A stretch of 64,000 nt of DNA. It comes from Brucella pseudogrignonensis. GTDB taxonomy: Bacteria; Pseudomonadota; Alphaproteobacteria; Rhizobiales; Rhizobiaceae. Shown piece by piece: positions 54,132 to 62,978 of this stretch. How positions within the stretch are numbered: the first letter of the stretch is position 1; each line of letters starts with the position of its first letter. The position numbers and the translations under genes were made by a program. A model generated the notes under the pieces. It searched no databases. It worked only from the letters and a program-made list of their open reading frames with translations, and was not told where the DNA came from. The stretch spans positions 936,501 through 1,000,500 of the forward strand of contig NZ_JAVLAT010000001.1 of assembly GCF_032190615.1 (NCBI RefSeq), written 5' to 3'.

Positions 54132-55115
54132 ATGAATATGACGAAAACTGCCATGCTGATTGCTCTCATGACAGTCATGTTCATGAGCATCGGCTATTTG
54201 CTGGGCGGCGGCGGCGGTATGATGATCGCGCTGGTGGTCGCTGTTGCGATGAACCTGTTTGGCTACTGGAATTCCGACAAAATGGTGCTGCGCATGTATA
54301 ATGCGCAGGAAGTGGATGAGCGTTCCGGCTCCGATTATTATCGCATGGTCAGGGGGCTTGCTGCCAATGCGGGCCTGCCAATGCCGAAGGTCTATATCAT
54401 CCATGAAGACCAGCCCAACGCCTTTGCCACAGGTCGCAACCCTGAAAATGCAGCCGTTGCAGCCACGACTGGCCTACTGAACCGGCTGACGCCCGAAGAA
54501 GTCGCAGGCGTGATGGCGCATGAGCTGGCGCACGTTCAAAACCGCGATACGCTGACCATGACAATCGTGGCAACGCTTGCCGGTGCGATTTCCATGCTCG
54601 GCAATTTCGCTTTCTTCCTTGGTGGAAACCGCGAAAACGGCAATGGCATCATCGGCGTGATCGGCACGATCCTCGCGATGATCGTAGCGCCTTTTGCAGC
54701 AATGATTGTGCAGATGGCCGTCAGCCGCACCCGCGAATATGCAGCCGATCGTCGTGGTGCCGAGATTTGCGGCAACCCGCTCTGGCTTTCCTCAGCTCTT
54801 GGCAAGATTGCGCGTGGCGCCAAGTCTGTTGTCAATGAAGAAGCCGAACATAACCCCGCGACAGCGCATATGTTCATCATCAATCCGCTAAGCGGACGTG
54901 GTGCAGACAATCTGTTCTCGACCCACCCTGATACCGACAATCGTATTCAGGCACTCGAACAGATGGCAGCTGAAATGGGTATTCGCTCAGCGGGAATAAC
55001 GCAGCGAAACGCGGCCCCTGCACAAAACAGTGGTCCTTGGGGGCAAACTAGTGGTAATGCAGACAAAAATAACAGCGGTGGTTCCAATTCTGGCTACCGA
55101 GGCCCGTGGTCGTAA
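54132..55115 (+). CDS. htpX: Membrane zinc metalloprotease HtpX
   Basis: An M48 peptidase involved in membrane protein quality control. Two N-terminal helices ([37 protein letters not shown]), the zinc site [12 protein letters not shown], two more helices, and the distal glutamate in [19 protein letters not shown]. The last 50 residues are a Ser/Asn/Gly tail as in Brucella. 327 residues from the ATG at 54132, with CTGGAG upstream. It is often under heat-shock or envelope-stress control; rpoH2 is far away in the window. Confidence 0.95.
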   Translation: MNMTKTAMLIALMTVMFMSIGYLLGGGGGMMIALVVAVAMNLFGYWNSDKMVLRMYNAQEVDERSGSDYYRMVRGLAANAGLPMPKVYIIHEDQPNAFATGRNPENAAVAATTGLLNRLTPEEVAGVMAHELAHVQNRDTLTMTIVATLAGAISMLGNFAFFLGGNRENGNGIIGVIGTILAMIVAPFAAMIVQMAVSRTREYAADRRGAEICGNPLWLSSALGKIARGAKSVVNEEAEHNPATAHMFIINPLSGRGADNLFSTHPDTDNRIQALEQMAAEMGIRSAGITQRNAAPAQNSGPWGQTSGNADKNNSGGSNSGYRGPWS

Positions 55116-55150
55116 AAACGCATCCCAAGCGTTAGATAAAGTAGAACAGC

Positions 55151-56560
55151 GTGAACGATAAGAAACCTGCGCCAAAGCGTGGAAATAACAAGTCGCAGAC
55201 ACATGATTACGTCGCAGACCGTGCTGAACAGCAAAGGCCCGGTCTTGCTGCACGTCTGACTGCGGCCCGCCTGCTTGGTGCGGTGATTGAAAAGAACACA
55301 TCGCTTGACGGTCTGACTGACAACAGTCATGGCCATCCACAATATCTCGCACTTGAGCCACGCGACCGTTCGCTCGTTCGCGCTATTTTGGGCTCTGCAC
55401 TGCGCAATCGCGGCACCATCGAACGCGCCATCAACAAACGCCTCGACCGGCCATTGCCGGAAAATGCCCACGCGCTCAAGCATCTTTTGCATGTTGCTGT
55501 CGCGCAGATTTTCTATCTCAACCTGCCCGATCATTCAGCGGTTGATCTGGCCGTTGAAGCGGCAAATTATGACCCGCGCAATCGCAAATATGCAGGTCTG
55601 GTGAACGCTCTTCTGCGTCGTCTGTCGCGTAACAAAGAACGCGCGCTCGAGCACACATTGCAGCCTGAAAAAAATGTGCCGGAATGGTTTTCAAGAAGCC
55701 TAATCGATTCCTATGGCCCGAAGAAAACCGAAGCTATTTTGACCATGCATGGTTACGAGCCGCCAATCGATTTCACCGTTAAAGGTGATCCGAAGGAATG
55801 GGCAGAGAAGCTCGGCGGTGTAGCCTTGCCTAACGGTTCTGTCCGTCTTGAAACGGTTGCGGGCAACCTCACCGACCTGCCCGGCTTTGCCGAGGGTGAC
55901 TGGTGGGTGCAAGATGCCGCCGCAAGCTTGCCAGCGCGCCTGATGGGCGACATCAAAGGCAAGCGCGTGGCCGATCTTTGTGCAGCCCCCGGCGGTAAGA
56001 CAGCACAGCTTGTGCTTCAGGGTGCTGATGTGACAGCGCTTGATATGTCAGAGAACCGCCTCAAGCGCCTAGACGGCAATCTGGAACGTCTGGGCCTTAA
56101 AGCCCGCACGGTTGCAAGCAATATGATGGATTTCAAGCCGGATACATTGTTTGATGCCGTATTGCTGGATGCGCCTTGCTCATCCACTGGCACCGTGCGC
56201 CGTCACCCGGATGTGCCATGGACCAAAACACCGCAGGATATTAAGAAGCTCGCGAACCTTCAGGCCAAAATGCTTGAGAAGGCCATCACGCTTGTGAAAC
56301 CCGGCGGCACGATATTGTTCTCCAATTGCTCGCTGCATCCGCAGGAGGGCGAGGACATGGCCCGCAATGCGCTCAAAAATCCGGCCATTGAAGCCTATCC
56401 CATCACGCTTGACGATTGCCCCGGCCTTGAAGGCTTGGTCACCAAAGAAGGCTTCCTGCGCTCAACCCCTGCCGATCTGCCTGCGGAAAATTTCGATGGC
56501 AATCCGAATATGGCTGGCATGGACGGCTTTTTCGCCGCTCGTTTCAGACGTAAGGCCTAA
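55151..56560 (+). CDS. rsmB: RsmB-type 16S rRNA cytosine-5 methyltransferase
   Basis: NOL1/NOP2/Sun family. An N-terminal NusB-like helical domain (AARLLGAVIEKNTSLDGLTD onward) precedes the methyltransferase fold: AdoMet motif VADLCAAPGGKTAQLVLQGA, catalytic cysteine in LLDAPCSSTGTVRRHPDVPW and the second cysteine in LFSNCSLHPQEGED. RsmB methylates C967 of 16S rRNA in E. coli. The start is a GTG, 36 bases after htpX. The first 20 residues are basic and poorly conserved. Confidence 0.88.
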   Translation: MNDKKPAPKRGNNKSQTHDYVADRAEQQRPGLAARLTAARLLGAVIEKNTSLDGLTDNSHGHPQYLALEPRDRSLVRAILGSALRNRGTIERAINKRLDRPLPENAHALKHLLHVAVAQIFYLNLPDHSAVDLAVEAANYDPRNRKYAGLVNALLRRLSRNKERALEHTLQPEKNVPEWFSRSLIDSYGPKKTEAILTMHGYEPPIDFTVKGDPKEWAEKLGGVALPNGSVRLETVAGNLTDLPGFAEGDWWVQDAAASLPARLMGDIKGKRVADLCAAPGGKTAQLVLQGADVTALDMSENRLKRLDGNLERLGLKARTVASNMMDFKPDTLFDAVLLDAPCSSTGTVRRHPDVPWTKTPQDIKKLANLQAKMLEKAITLVKPGGTILFSNCSLHPQEGEDMARNALKNPAIEAYPITLDDCPGLEGLVTKEGFLRSTPADLPAENFDGNPNMAGMDGFFAARFRRKA

Positions 56561-56653
56561 AGCATGTCGCGGAAAAGTGGGAATCGCCTGCGCGGGGAAA
56601 TTAGTCCACTGGACTAATTTCTGATACCGCTTCAATCCGATAACGACATGCGT
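56559..56653. repeat. REP-type palindrome with a nested perfect palindrome
   Basis: Outer arms AGCATGTCG/CGACATGC bracket an inner perfect 25-base palindrome at 56597-56621 (GAAATTAGTCCA and its complement around one base). It begins at the rsmB stop codon. Confidence 0.7.
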
Positions 56654-56665
56654 GAAAACAACGAC

Positions 56666-56709
56666 TTAAAGCGCGTCTCTTGAATACGATAAATTGCGAC
56701 GCGCTTTAA
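56666..56709. repeat. Inverted repeat, 12-base arms
   Basis: TTAAAGCGCGTC and GACGCGCTTTAA are perfect inverted arms around a 20-base loop. This is part of a chain of four palindromes in this interval. Confidence 0.7.
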
Positions 56710-56732
56710 TCAGTTAGCAATTGCTGATTAAA
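56705..56732. repeat. Inverted repeat TTTAATCAG / CTGATTAAA
   Basis: Nine-base arms around a ten-base loop that itself contains GCAATTGC. It shares bases with the previous repeat. Confidence 0.6.
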
Positions 56733-56746
56733 ATCGATGGATTTGG

Positions 56747-56773
56747 CATAATGGGTGCTTTGCACCCATTATG
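56747..56773. repeat. Perfect 27-base hairpin
   Basis: CATAATGGGTGC and GCACCCATTATG pair perfectly around TTT. No T-run follows, so it is not a standard terminator. It lies 116 bases before the heparinase-like gene. Confidence 0.7.
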
Positions 56774-56888
56774 GTTAACACTCGATTCACCATTATAGAC
56801 GATTCTAAGAATGCATGATTCCGAAGTCCGGAAACCGGCATTTCGATACATCATGACGTGAAAGGACGGACCTGCCTTATCGGGTCCA

Positions 56889-58637
56889 TTGCGAATGAAT
56901 TTGAATACGGAGAACGAGAGGGTGGCAGTCGCGTTGAGCGAAACCCCGCATCTTTGGGGACTGGCTGTTGCACAGGCTTGGCGCAAGTTTAGCCGTCGCC
57001 TGCGCATGGGCCCGCTTTACCGCTGGCGTTTCACCGGCTTCACGCCGGAACGCATCCTGATTGCTCCCCCCGATCTCCGCGTTGCCGATCCACAATTGGC
57101 ACAGGAATTCTACCACGGTCGTTTCGCGCTGGCTGGTCGGCTTGTCGAAACCGGCGGCATGTCGCCTTTCGCAGTCGAACCACCAACACCGGAATGGGAA
57201 GCCGCCCTTCAGGGCTTTGGCTGGCTCAGGCATCTCAAAAGTGCCAACAGCGAACTTGCCACCGCAAACGCGCGCGCACTGGTCGATGACTGGATGCGTT
57301 TTTATGGCAAACGCATCGGCGGTCTTGCCTGGTCGCCGGAAGTAACGGCGCAGCGCATCATCGCCTGGCTGCAGCATTCCAATCTAATTTTGTCTGGCGC
57401 AGAACTACCTGCTTATCGCAAGTTTATGCGTTCGCTTGCCATGCAAGTGCGTTATCTGCGCACAGTCGCCTCCGCCATGGATGACGGCGAAGAACGTCTG
57501 CGTGCGCGCATTGCGCTTGCCTTTGCAGCACTTGCCCTACCCGTTTCGCCGCCGACCGCGCGCGCCGCACGCCGCAATCTCGAATATGAATTGAAACGGC
57601 AAATCCTTCCTGATGGCGGGCATATCTCGCGCAATCCGGTGACGATCCTTGAATTGCTGGCCGATCTTCTGCCGCTGCGTCAGACCTATGCCAATGGCAC
57701 TGAAGCGCCACCAAAAGCTCTGATTGAAGCTGTCGAACGCATGTTACCTGCATTGCGTTTCTTCCGGCATCAGGATGGTAGCCTTGCGCTGTTTAATGGT
57801 GTTGGCCCGACCTTGTCTGAGCGCATCATTTCAGTGTTGCGCCACGATGAAACCGCAGGCTCACCGCTGACACACGCGCCCTATTCCGGTTATGAACGCC
57901 TTTCGATGGGGGCGACCACGATTATCGCCGATACGGGTCTGCCGCCGCCGGTGACGGCCTCGCGCGATGCCCATGCCGGTTGCCTCGCCTTTGAAATGTC
58001 CTCAGGGCGTCAGCGCTATATTGTGAATTCCGGCATCGACCGTTACGGCCCGCCGGAATTTCGTCCCCTAGGCCGCTCAACTGCAGCACACTCGACCGCC
58101 ACCATCAATGATACGTCATCATGCCGTTTCAGTAATAATACCGGCCTGTCCAGCATGATTGGCACACCAATCGTTGCCGGCCCGACCCGCGTTCAACGCG
58201 ACCGTGTGGAAGATCAGGGGCGGCAAGGTTTTGTCGCGAACCATGATGGCTATGTTCGCTTGTTCGGTATTTTTCATGAACGCCGTGTTGTGCTTTCACA
58301 TAATGGGAGTGTCATTCAGGGTGCCGACCGTTTCTATCGTGGCGATGCCAAAGCGTTGAAAGCCAATGGCCGCGATAATGTTGCCGTGCGTTTTCATATC
58401 CATCCGTCGGTGGAAATCTCGTTTGATGAAAACGGGCTGATAAATCTAAGTGCTCCGCACGACGACACATGGGCTTTCTCTTGCTTTGAAGTGGCTCCGC
58501 AGCTGGAGGACAGCATCTTCTTTGCTGGTTTCCGCGGACCTGTGACATCAAAGCAAATCGTACTCTCGTTCCCGGCACACGAACTGCCGGAAGTGAACTG
58601 GCAATTCAGCCGTGTTGCCATCGGAAGCTATACCTAG
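56889..58637 (+). CDS. Heparinase II/III family protein
   Basis: 582 residues. The N-terminal half is an alpha-barrel typical of uronate-cleaving lyases (GWLRHLKSANSELATANARA, GKRIGGLAWSPEVTAQRIIA). The C-terminal half is the heparinase II/III beta-domain (FRHQDGSLALFNGVGPT, then RSTAAHSTATINDTSS with the catalytic-type His, and RDRVEDQGRQGFVANHDGYV). Rhizobiales carry such a gene next to purH. No signal peptide is seen and the substrate is unknown. The upstream gap holds the palindrome chain. Confidence 0.87.
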   Translation: MRMNLNTENERVAVALSETPHLWGLAVAQAWRKFSRRLRMGPLYRWRFTGFTPERILIAPPDLRVADPQLAQEFYHGRFALAGRLVETGGMSPFAVEPPTPEWEAALQGFGWLRHLKSANSELATANARALVDDWMRFYGKRIGGLAWSPEVTAQRIIAWLQHSNLILSGAELPAYRKFMRSLAMQVRYLRTVASAMDDGEERLRARIALAFAALALPVSPPTARAARRNLEYELKRQILPDGGHISRNPVTILELLADLLPLRQTYANGTEAPPKALIEAVERMLPALRFFRHQDGSLALFNGVGPTLSERIISVLRHDETAGSPLTHAPYSGYERLSMGATTIIADTGLPPPVTASRDAHAGCLAFEMSSGRQRYIVNSGIDRYGPPEFRPLGRSTAAHSTATINDTSSCRFSNNTGLSSMIGTPIVAGPTRVQRDRVEDQGRQGFVANHDGYVRLFGIFHERRVVLSHNGSVIQGADRFYRGDAKALKANGRDNVAVRFHIHPSVEISFDENGLINLSAPHDDTWAFSCFEVAPQLEDSIFFAGFRGPVTSKQIVLSFPAHELPEVNWQFSRVAIGSYT

Positions 58638-58755
58638 CTCATAAAGCTTCGATCTCTGGCTTTTAGGGTATGATTCACGTCTCAGCTGTGCTAACTCGCC
58701 ATCGTCCCACCCTTCCTGAACGCAAAACGCTTCAGCAACGAAGAGACCGTTTCCT

Positions 58756-60372
58756 ATGGCTGTCAGCTCCAAGCATATTCCCGCTCCCGATCTTCATCGG
58801 GTGCGCCGCGCCCTTCTTTCCGTGTCCGACAAGACCGGTCTCATCGATTTCGCTAAGGCACTTCATGCCCACGGCGTTGAAATTCTCTCGACCGGCGGCA
58901 CCGCCAAGTCGATTGCCGCCGAAGGCATTCCTGTAAAAGACGTTTCGGAAGTTACCGGCTTCCCGGAAATCATGGACGGGCGCGTAAAAACTCTGCATCC
59001 ATCGGTTCACGGCGGCCTGCTTGCAGTGCGCAACGACCCTGAACATGTTGCGGCGATGGAAGCCCACGGTATTGGCGGCATCGATCTGGCCGTCATTAAT
59101 CTCTACCCATTTGAAGAAGTCCGCTTCAAGGGCGGCGACTACGACACCACTGTCGAAAACATCGACATTGGTGGACCGGCCATGATCCGCGCCTCGGCAA
59201 AGAACCACGCCTATGTCGCAACCGTTGTCGATCCGGCTGACTATGCAGACGTTGTAACTGAACTCGAAAAGAACGAAGGCTCGCTGCCGATCTCTTTCCG
59301 CAAAAAGCTCGCAGCCAAGGCATTTTCACGCACAGCCGCTTATGATGCTGCTATTTCCAACTGGTTTGCCGAAGCAATCAATGATGAAACCCCAACCTAT
59401 CGCTCGGTTGCAGGCAAGCTGCACTCCGTCATGCGCTATGGTGAAAACCCACATCAGACCGCGGGCTTTTATCTGACGGGCGAACAGCGTCCGGGCGTGG
59501 CCACAGCAACCCAGCTTCAGGGCAAGCAACTTTCCTATAACAACATCAACGACACCGATGCAGCTTTTGAGCTCGTAGCCGAGTTTGACCCAGCCCGCAC
59601 CGCAGCCGTTGCCATCATCAAGCACGCCAATCCATGCGGTGTTGCGGAAGCCGCCACCATCAAGGAAGCCTATCTCAAGGCGCTCGCTTGCGATCCAGTT
59701 TCGGCCTTTGGTGGTATTGTTGCGCTCAACAAGACACTTGATGAAGCCGCCGCTGAAGAAATCGTCAAAATCTTCACCGAAGTCATCATCGCACCGGACG
59801 CGACCGAAGGCGCACAGGCGATCGTTGCAGCCAAGAAGAACCTGCGTCTGCTGGTAACGGGCGGTCTGCCTGATCCGCGCGCCAAGGGCATTGCAGCGAA
59901 AACCGTTGCAGGCGGCCTGCTGGTGCAGTCACGCGACAACGGCAATGTCGATGACCTTGATCTCAAGGTCGTCACCAAGCGGAGCCCGAGCGAAGCCGAA
60001 CTCAACGACATGAAGTTCGCTTTCCGCGTTGGCAAGCATGTGAAGTCGAACGCCATTGTTTACGTCAAGGATGGCGCAACAGTCGGCATCGGCGCAGGCC
60101 AGATGAGCCGCGTGGACTCGGCCCGTATCGCAGCGCGTAAGGCAGAAGATGCAGCAGAAGCAGCCGGTCTTGCTGAGCCGCTGACCAAGGGCTGCGTTGT
60201 TGCATCCGACGCGTTCTTCCCGTTTGCTGACGGTTTGCTGTCTGCTGTTCAGGCAGGCGCCACTGCGGTTATCCAGCCGGGCGGCTCGATGCGTGACGAT
60301 GAAGTGATTGCAGCTGCTGACGAGCATGGCATTGCCATGGTGATGACTGGTATGCGTCACTTCCGCCATTAA
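58756..60372 (+). CDS. purH: Bifunctional AICAR transformylase / IMP cyclohydrolase
   Basis: Catalyses the last two steps to IMP. The N-terminal cyclohydrolase domain begins [20 protein letters not shown] with [20 protein letters not shown] and [16 protein letters not shown]. The transformylase part has [28 protein letters not shown] and [20 protein letters not shown]. 538 residues is standard. It has its own terminator. Confidence 0.97.
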   Translation: MAVSSKHIPAPDLHRVRRALLSVSDKTGLIDFAKALHAHGVEILSTGGTAKSIAAEGIPVKDVSEVTGFPEIMDGRVKTLHPSVHGGLLAVRNDPEHVAAMEAHGIGGIDLAVINLYPFEEVRFKGGDYDTTVENIDIGGPAMIRASAKNHAYVATVVDPADYADVVTELEKNEGSLPISFRKKLAAKAFSRTAAYDAAISNWFAEAINDETPTYRSVAGKLHSVMRYGENPHQTAGFYLTGEQRPGVATATQLQGKQLSYNNINDTDAAFELVAEFDPARTAAVAIIKHANPCGVAEAATIKEAYLKALACDPVSAFGGIVALNKTLDEAAAEEIVKIFTEVIIAPDATEGAQAIVAAKKNLRLLVTGGLPDPRAKGIAAKTVAGGLLVQSRDNGNVDDLDLKVVTKRSPSEAELNDMKFAFRVGKHVKSNAIVYVKDGATVGIGAGQMSRVDSARIAARKAEDAAEAAGLAEPLTKGCVVASDAFFPFADGLLSAVQAGATAVIQPGGSMRDDEVIAAADEHGIAMVMTGMRHFRH

Positions 60373-60397
60373 TTTCAGCAACTGCTGAAACAATTTT

Positions 60398-60429
60398 TAG
60401 CCCCCACAACTTCGGTGTTGCGGGGGCTA
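60398..60429 (+). terminator. purH terminator
   Basis: TAGCCCCC and GGGGGCTA enclose a second CAAC/GTTG stem, followed by TTTCTTT, 26 bases after the stop. Confidence 0.88.
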
Positions 60430-60500
60430 TTTCTTTGCATTCATATCACTTTCGTTTAAGTTCAGTTTAGACTGCAATGAAACGCGGAGGAGCATTTTTA

Positions 60501-62000
60501 ATGACACAGTTCGTCGGTTCTATCGATCAGGGAACCACCAGTTCGCGTTTCATTATTTTTGATAGAAACGGCAATATTGTCGCCATGGATCAGCGCGAAC
60601 ATGAGCAGATCTATCCCAAGGCTGGCTGGGTTGAGCACAATGCCAATGAAATCTGGCGCAACACGCAGCATGTCATCGGCGAAACACTGAAGAAAGCGAA
60701 GCTCGAGGCTTCCGATATTGCATCCGTAGGCATTACCAATCAACGCGAAACAACGCTGCTGTGGGACAGGAAGACCGGCGCGCCGCTTTACAATGCCATT
60801 GTCTGGATGGACACCCGCACGGACGAACTGGTCGATCATTTTGTCAAAGATGGTGGCGCAGATCGCCTGCGCGATAAGACCGGACTGCCAATTTCGACTT
60901 ATTTCTCCGGCCTTAAACTGCGCTGGATACTTGATAATATTCCGGGAGCGCGTGAAAAGGCAGAAGCAGGCGATGCGCTGTTCGGCACGATGGATAGCTG
61001 GCTTGTCTGGAATCTCACCGGCGGCACAAATGGCGGCATTCACATCACTGATGTAACCAATGCGTCACGCACGCAGTTGATGGACTTGTCTACGCTCAAA
61101 TGGGACGGTGAAATCTTGCAGCTGTTCGGTATTCCCGCGGCTTGTCTGCCGGAAATTCGTTCGTCCAGCGAAGTCTATGGCGAGATTACCCTGCCCGCGC
61201 TTGTCAGTGTGAAGCTTGCAGGCATTCTGGGCGATCAGCAGGCAGCCCTTTTCGGTCAGGCCTGCCTTGAGCCGGGCGAAGCCAAGAACACCTATGGCAC
61301 CGGCTGCTTCATGTTGATGAATACAGGGGAGAAGCTGGTTCCATCCACCTATGGACTTCTCACGACTGTTGCATATCAGCTTGGTGAACAAAAGCCAGTC
61401 TATGCGCTGGAAGGCTCGATTGCCATCACCGGCGCACTGGTGCAATGGCTGCGCGATAATCTTGGCATTATCAAAGCCAGCGCTGACATTGAAACACTGG
61501 CGCGCACAGTCGAAGACAATGGCGATGTCTATTTCGTCCCGGCCTTCTCCGGCCTTTATGCACCGCATTGGGAAGATTCCGCACGCGGCGTCATTGCTGG
61601 CCTGACACGCTTTGCAAATAAAGGTCACATCGCCCGCGCCGCCCTTGAAGCAAGTGCCTATCAGGTGCGCGAAGTGCTGGAAGCCATGGCCAAGGATTCA
61701 GGTGTAGAGATCACTGAACTGCGCGCTGATGGCGGCATGACCATCAACGAACTGCTTATGCAGTTTCAGTCTGATATTCTGAATGTTCCGGTCGTGCGTC
61801 CGAAGATCATCGAAACCACTTCCCTGGGTGCAGCTTATGCGGCTGGGCTTGCGGTCGGCTATTGGAAGTCGACCAACGACATTATTGAGAACTGGCAGGT
61901 CGGCCAGCGCTGGCATCCAAAGATGACGGCAAAGGAACGCACCAGTCTGTTCAACGCGTGGGAGAAGGCCGTGCAGCGGTCTCTCAACTGGGTCGATTAG
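60501..62000 (+). CDS. glpK: Glycerol kinase
   Basis: FGGY kinase that phosphorylates glycerol to glycerol 3-phosphate. 499 residues from the ATG at 60501, preceded by GGAGGA. Motifs: [51 protein letters not shown] and [20 protein letters not shown]. Followed by glpF but separated by a repeat and a terminator, so the pair may be differently controlled. Confidence 0.96.
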   Translation: MTQFVGSIDQGTTSSRFIIFDRNGNIVAMDQREHEQIYPKAGWVEHNANEIWRNTQHVIGETLKKAKLEASDIASVGITNQRETTLLWDRKTGAPLYNAIVWMDTRTDELVDHFVKDGGADRLRDKTGLPISTYFSGLKLRWILDNIPGAREKAEAGDALFGTMDSWLVWNLTGGTNGGIHITDVTNASRTQLMDLSTLKWDGEILQLFGIPAACLPEIRSSSEVYGEITLPALVSVKLAGILGDQQAALFGQACLEPGEAKNTYGTGCFMLMNTGEKLVPSTYGLLTTVAYQLGEQKPVYALEGSIAITGALVQWLRDNLGIIKASADIETLARTVEDNGDVYFVPAFSGLYAPHWEDSARGVIAGLTRFANKGHIARAALEASAYQVREVLEAMAKDSGVEITELRADGGMTINELLMQFQSDILNVPVVRPKIIETTSLGAAYAAGLAVGYWKSTNDIIENWQVGQRWHPKMTAKERTSLFNAWEKAVQRSLNWVD

Positions 62001-62057
62001 AACATAATCCGACCGGAGTGGAACGAGGATCGATAAGATTATGCTTAAAGTAAAAGG

Positions 62058-62104
62058 TTTTAGAGCGCCGATCTGATTCAATCAGATCGAAACGGGCTCT
62101 AAAA
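62058..62104. repeat. REP-type palindrome between glpK and glpF
   Basis: Outer arms TTTTAGAGC/GCTCTAAAA enclose a perfect inner palindrome (CGATCTGATT and AATCAGATCG around one C). The pattern is a familiar rhizobial intergenic repeat. Confidence 0.7.
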
Positions 62105-62156
62105 CGAAGGCTCTCGTAACAAACCAAACTTGAAAACGATTAATGATTATCGACAG

Positions 62157-62190
62157 CCGGTGAGTAAATCCGCTCACCGGGCGGCTTTTT
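62157..62190 (+). terminator. Terminator-like hairpin upstream of glpF
   Basis: CCGGTGAG and CTCACCGG pair around eight bases, followed by GCGGCTTTTT. It ends 30 bases before the glpF start and may stop read-through from glpK or regulate glpF as a leader hairpin. Confidence 0.7.
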
Positions 62191-62220
62191 AGTACCTAAA
62201 TTATTTTCTCGGAGTAGATG

Positions 62221-62943
62221 ATGAGTAATGGTTTTATCGGCGAATTTCTTGGCACAATGGTACTTATCCTGTTGGGCGATGGCGTGGTTGCAAACGTGCT
62301 TCTTGCAAAATCCAAAGGCCAGAATTCCGGCTGGATCGTCATTACCGCAGGCTGGGGCTTTGCGGTTCTCTGCGGTGTGATGGTTGGAGTTGCAGCTGGC
62401 AGTGCAGGTCATCTAAACCCTGCAGTGACGCTTGCCTTTTTTGCGGCCGGTAGTTTTCCGGCGGCTAACGTAGCGCCCTATATTGCGGCGCAGATGCTTG
62501 GTGCTTTCGCAGGTGCCGTGCTCGTCTATCTCGCTTATCTGCCCCACTGGAAACCAACGGAAGACAAAGGCCTCAAGCTCGGCGTCTTCTGCACCGGACC
62601 TGCCATCCGCAATCTTCCGGCCAATTGCCTCGCAGAGATCATTGGCACTTTCGTGTTGGTATTCGTTGTCATTGCCATTGGGGCAAAGGCCGTCGGTGCA
62701 ACAGGCGTCCTTGGACCACTGATGGTCGGCCTGCTTGTATGGGCACTTGGTGTTTCACTGGGCGGCCCCACCGGCTATGCGATCAATCCGGCACGCGATC
62801 TCGGACCACGCATCGCCCACGCATTGCTGCCCATTCCGGGAAAAGGCAGCTCGGACTGGTCCTATGCATGGATTCCAGTTGCAGCGCCGATCATCGGCGG
62901 CCTTCTCGCGATTACATGCGCCAAAGCTGCAGGCATGATGTGA
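62221..62943 (+). CDS. glpF: Aquaglyceroporin (glycerol facilitator)
   Basis: An MIP-family channel with six helices and two NPA half-helices: GHLNPAVTLAFFAAG and YAINPARDLGPRIAH. The aspartate after the second NPA (NPARD) marks glycerol-conducting members. 240 residues from the second of two adjacent ATGs, which has GGAG six bases before it. It supplies glycerol to GlpK. Confidence 0.94.
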   Translation: MSNGFIGEFLGTMVLILLGDGVVANVLLAKSKGQNSGWIVITAGWGFAVLCGVMVGVAAGSAGHLNPAVTLAFFAAGSFPAANVAPYIAAQMLGAFAGAVLVYLAYLPHWKPTEDKGLKLGVFCTGPAIRNLPANCLAEIIGTFVLVFVVIAIGAKAVGATGVLGPLMVGLLVWALGVSLGGPTGYAINPARDLGPRIAHALLPIPGKGSSDWSYAWIPVAAPIIGGLLAITCAKAAGMM

Positions 62944-62949
62944 ACTATA

Positions 62950-62973
62950 GGGCGCAGCGTCATCGCTGCGCCC
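62950..62973. terminator. Hairpin between converging glpF and MFS genes
   Basis: Perfect ten-base-pair stem (GGGCGCAGCG/CGCTGCGCCC) with a TCAT loop. It lacks a T-run but sits where both genes end. Confidence 0.7.
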
Positions 62974-62978
62974 CATAT

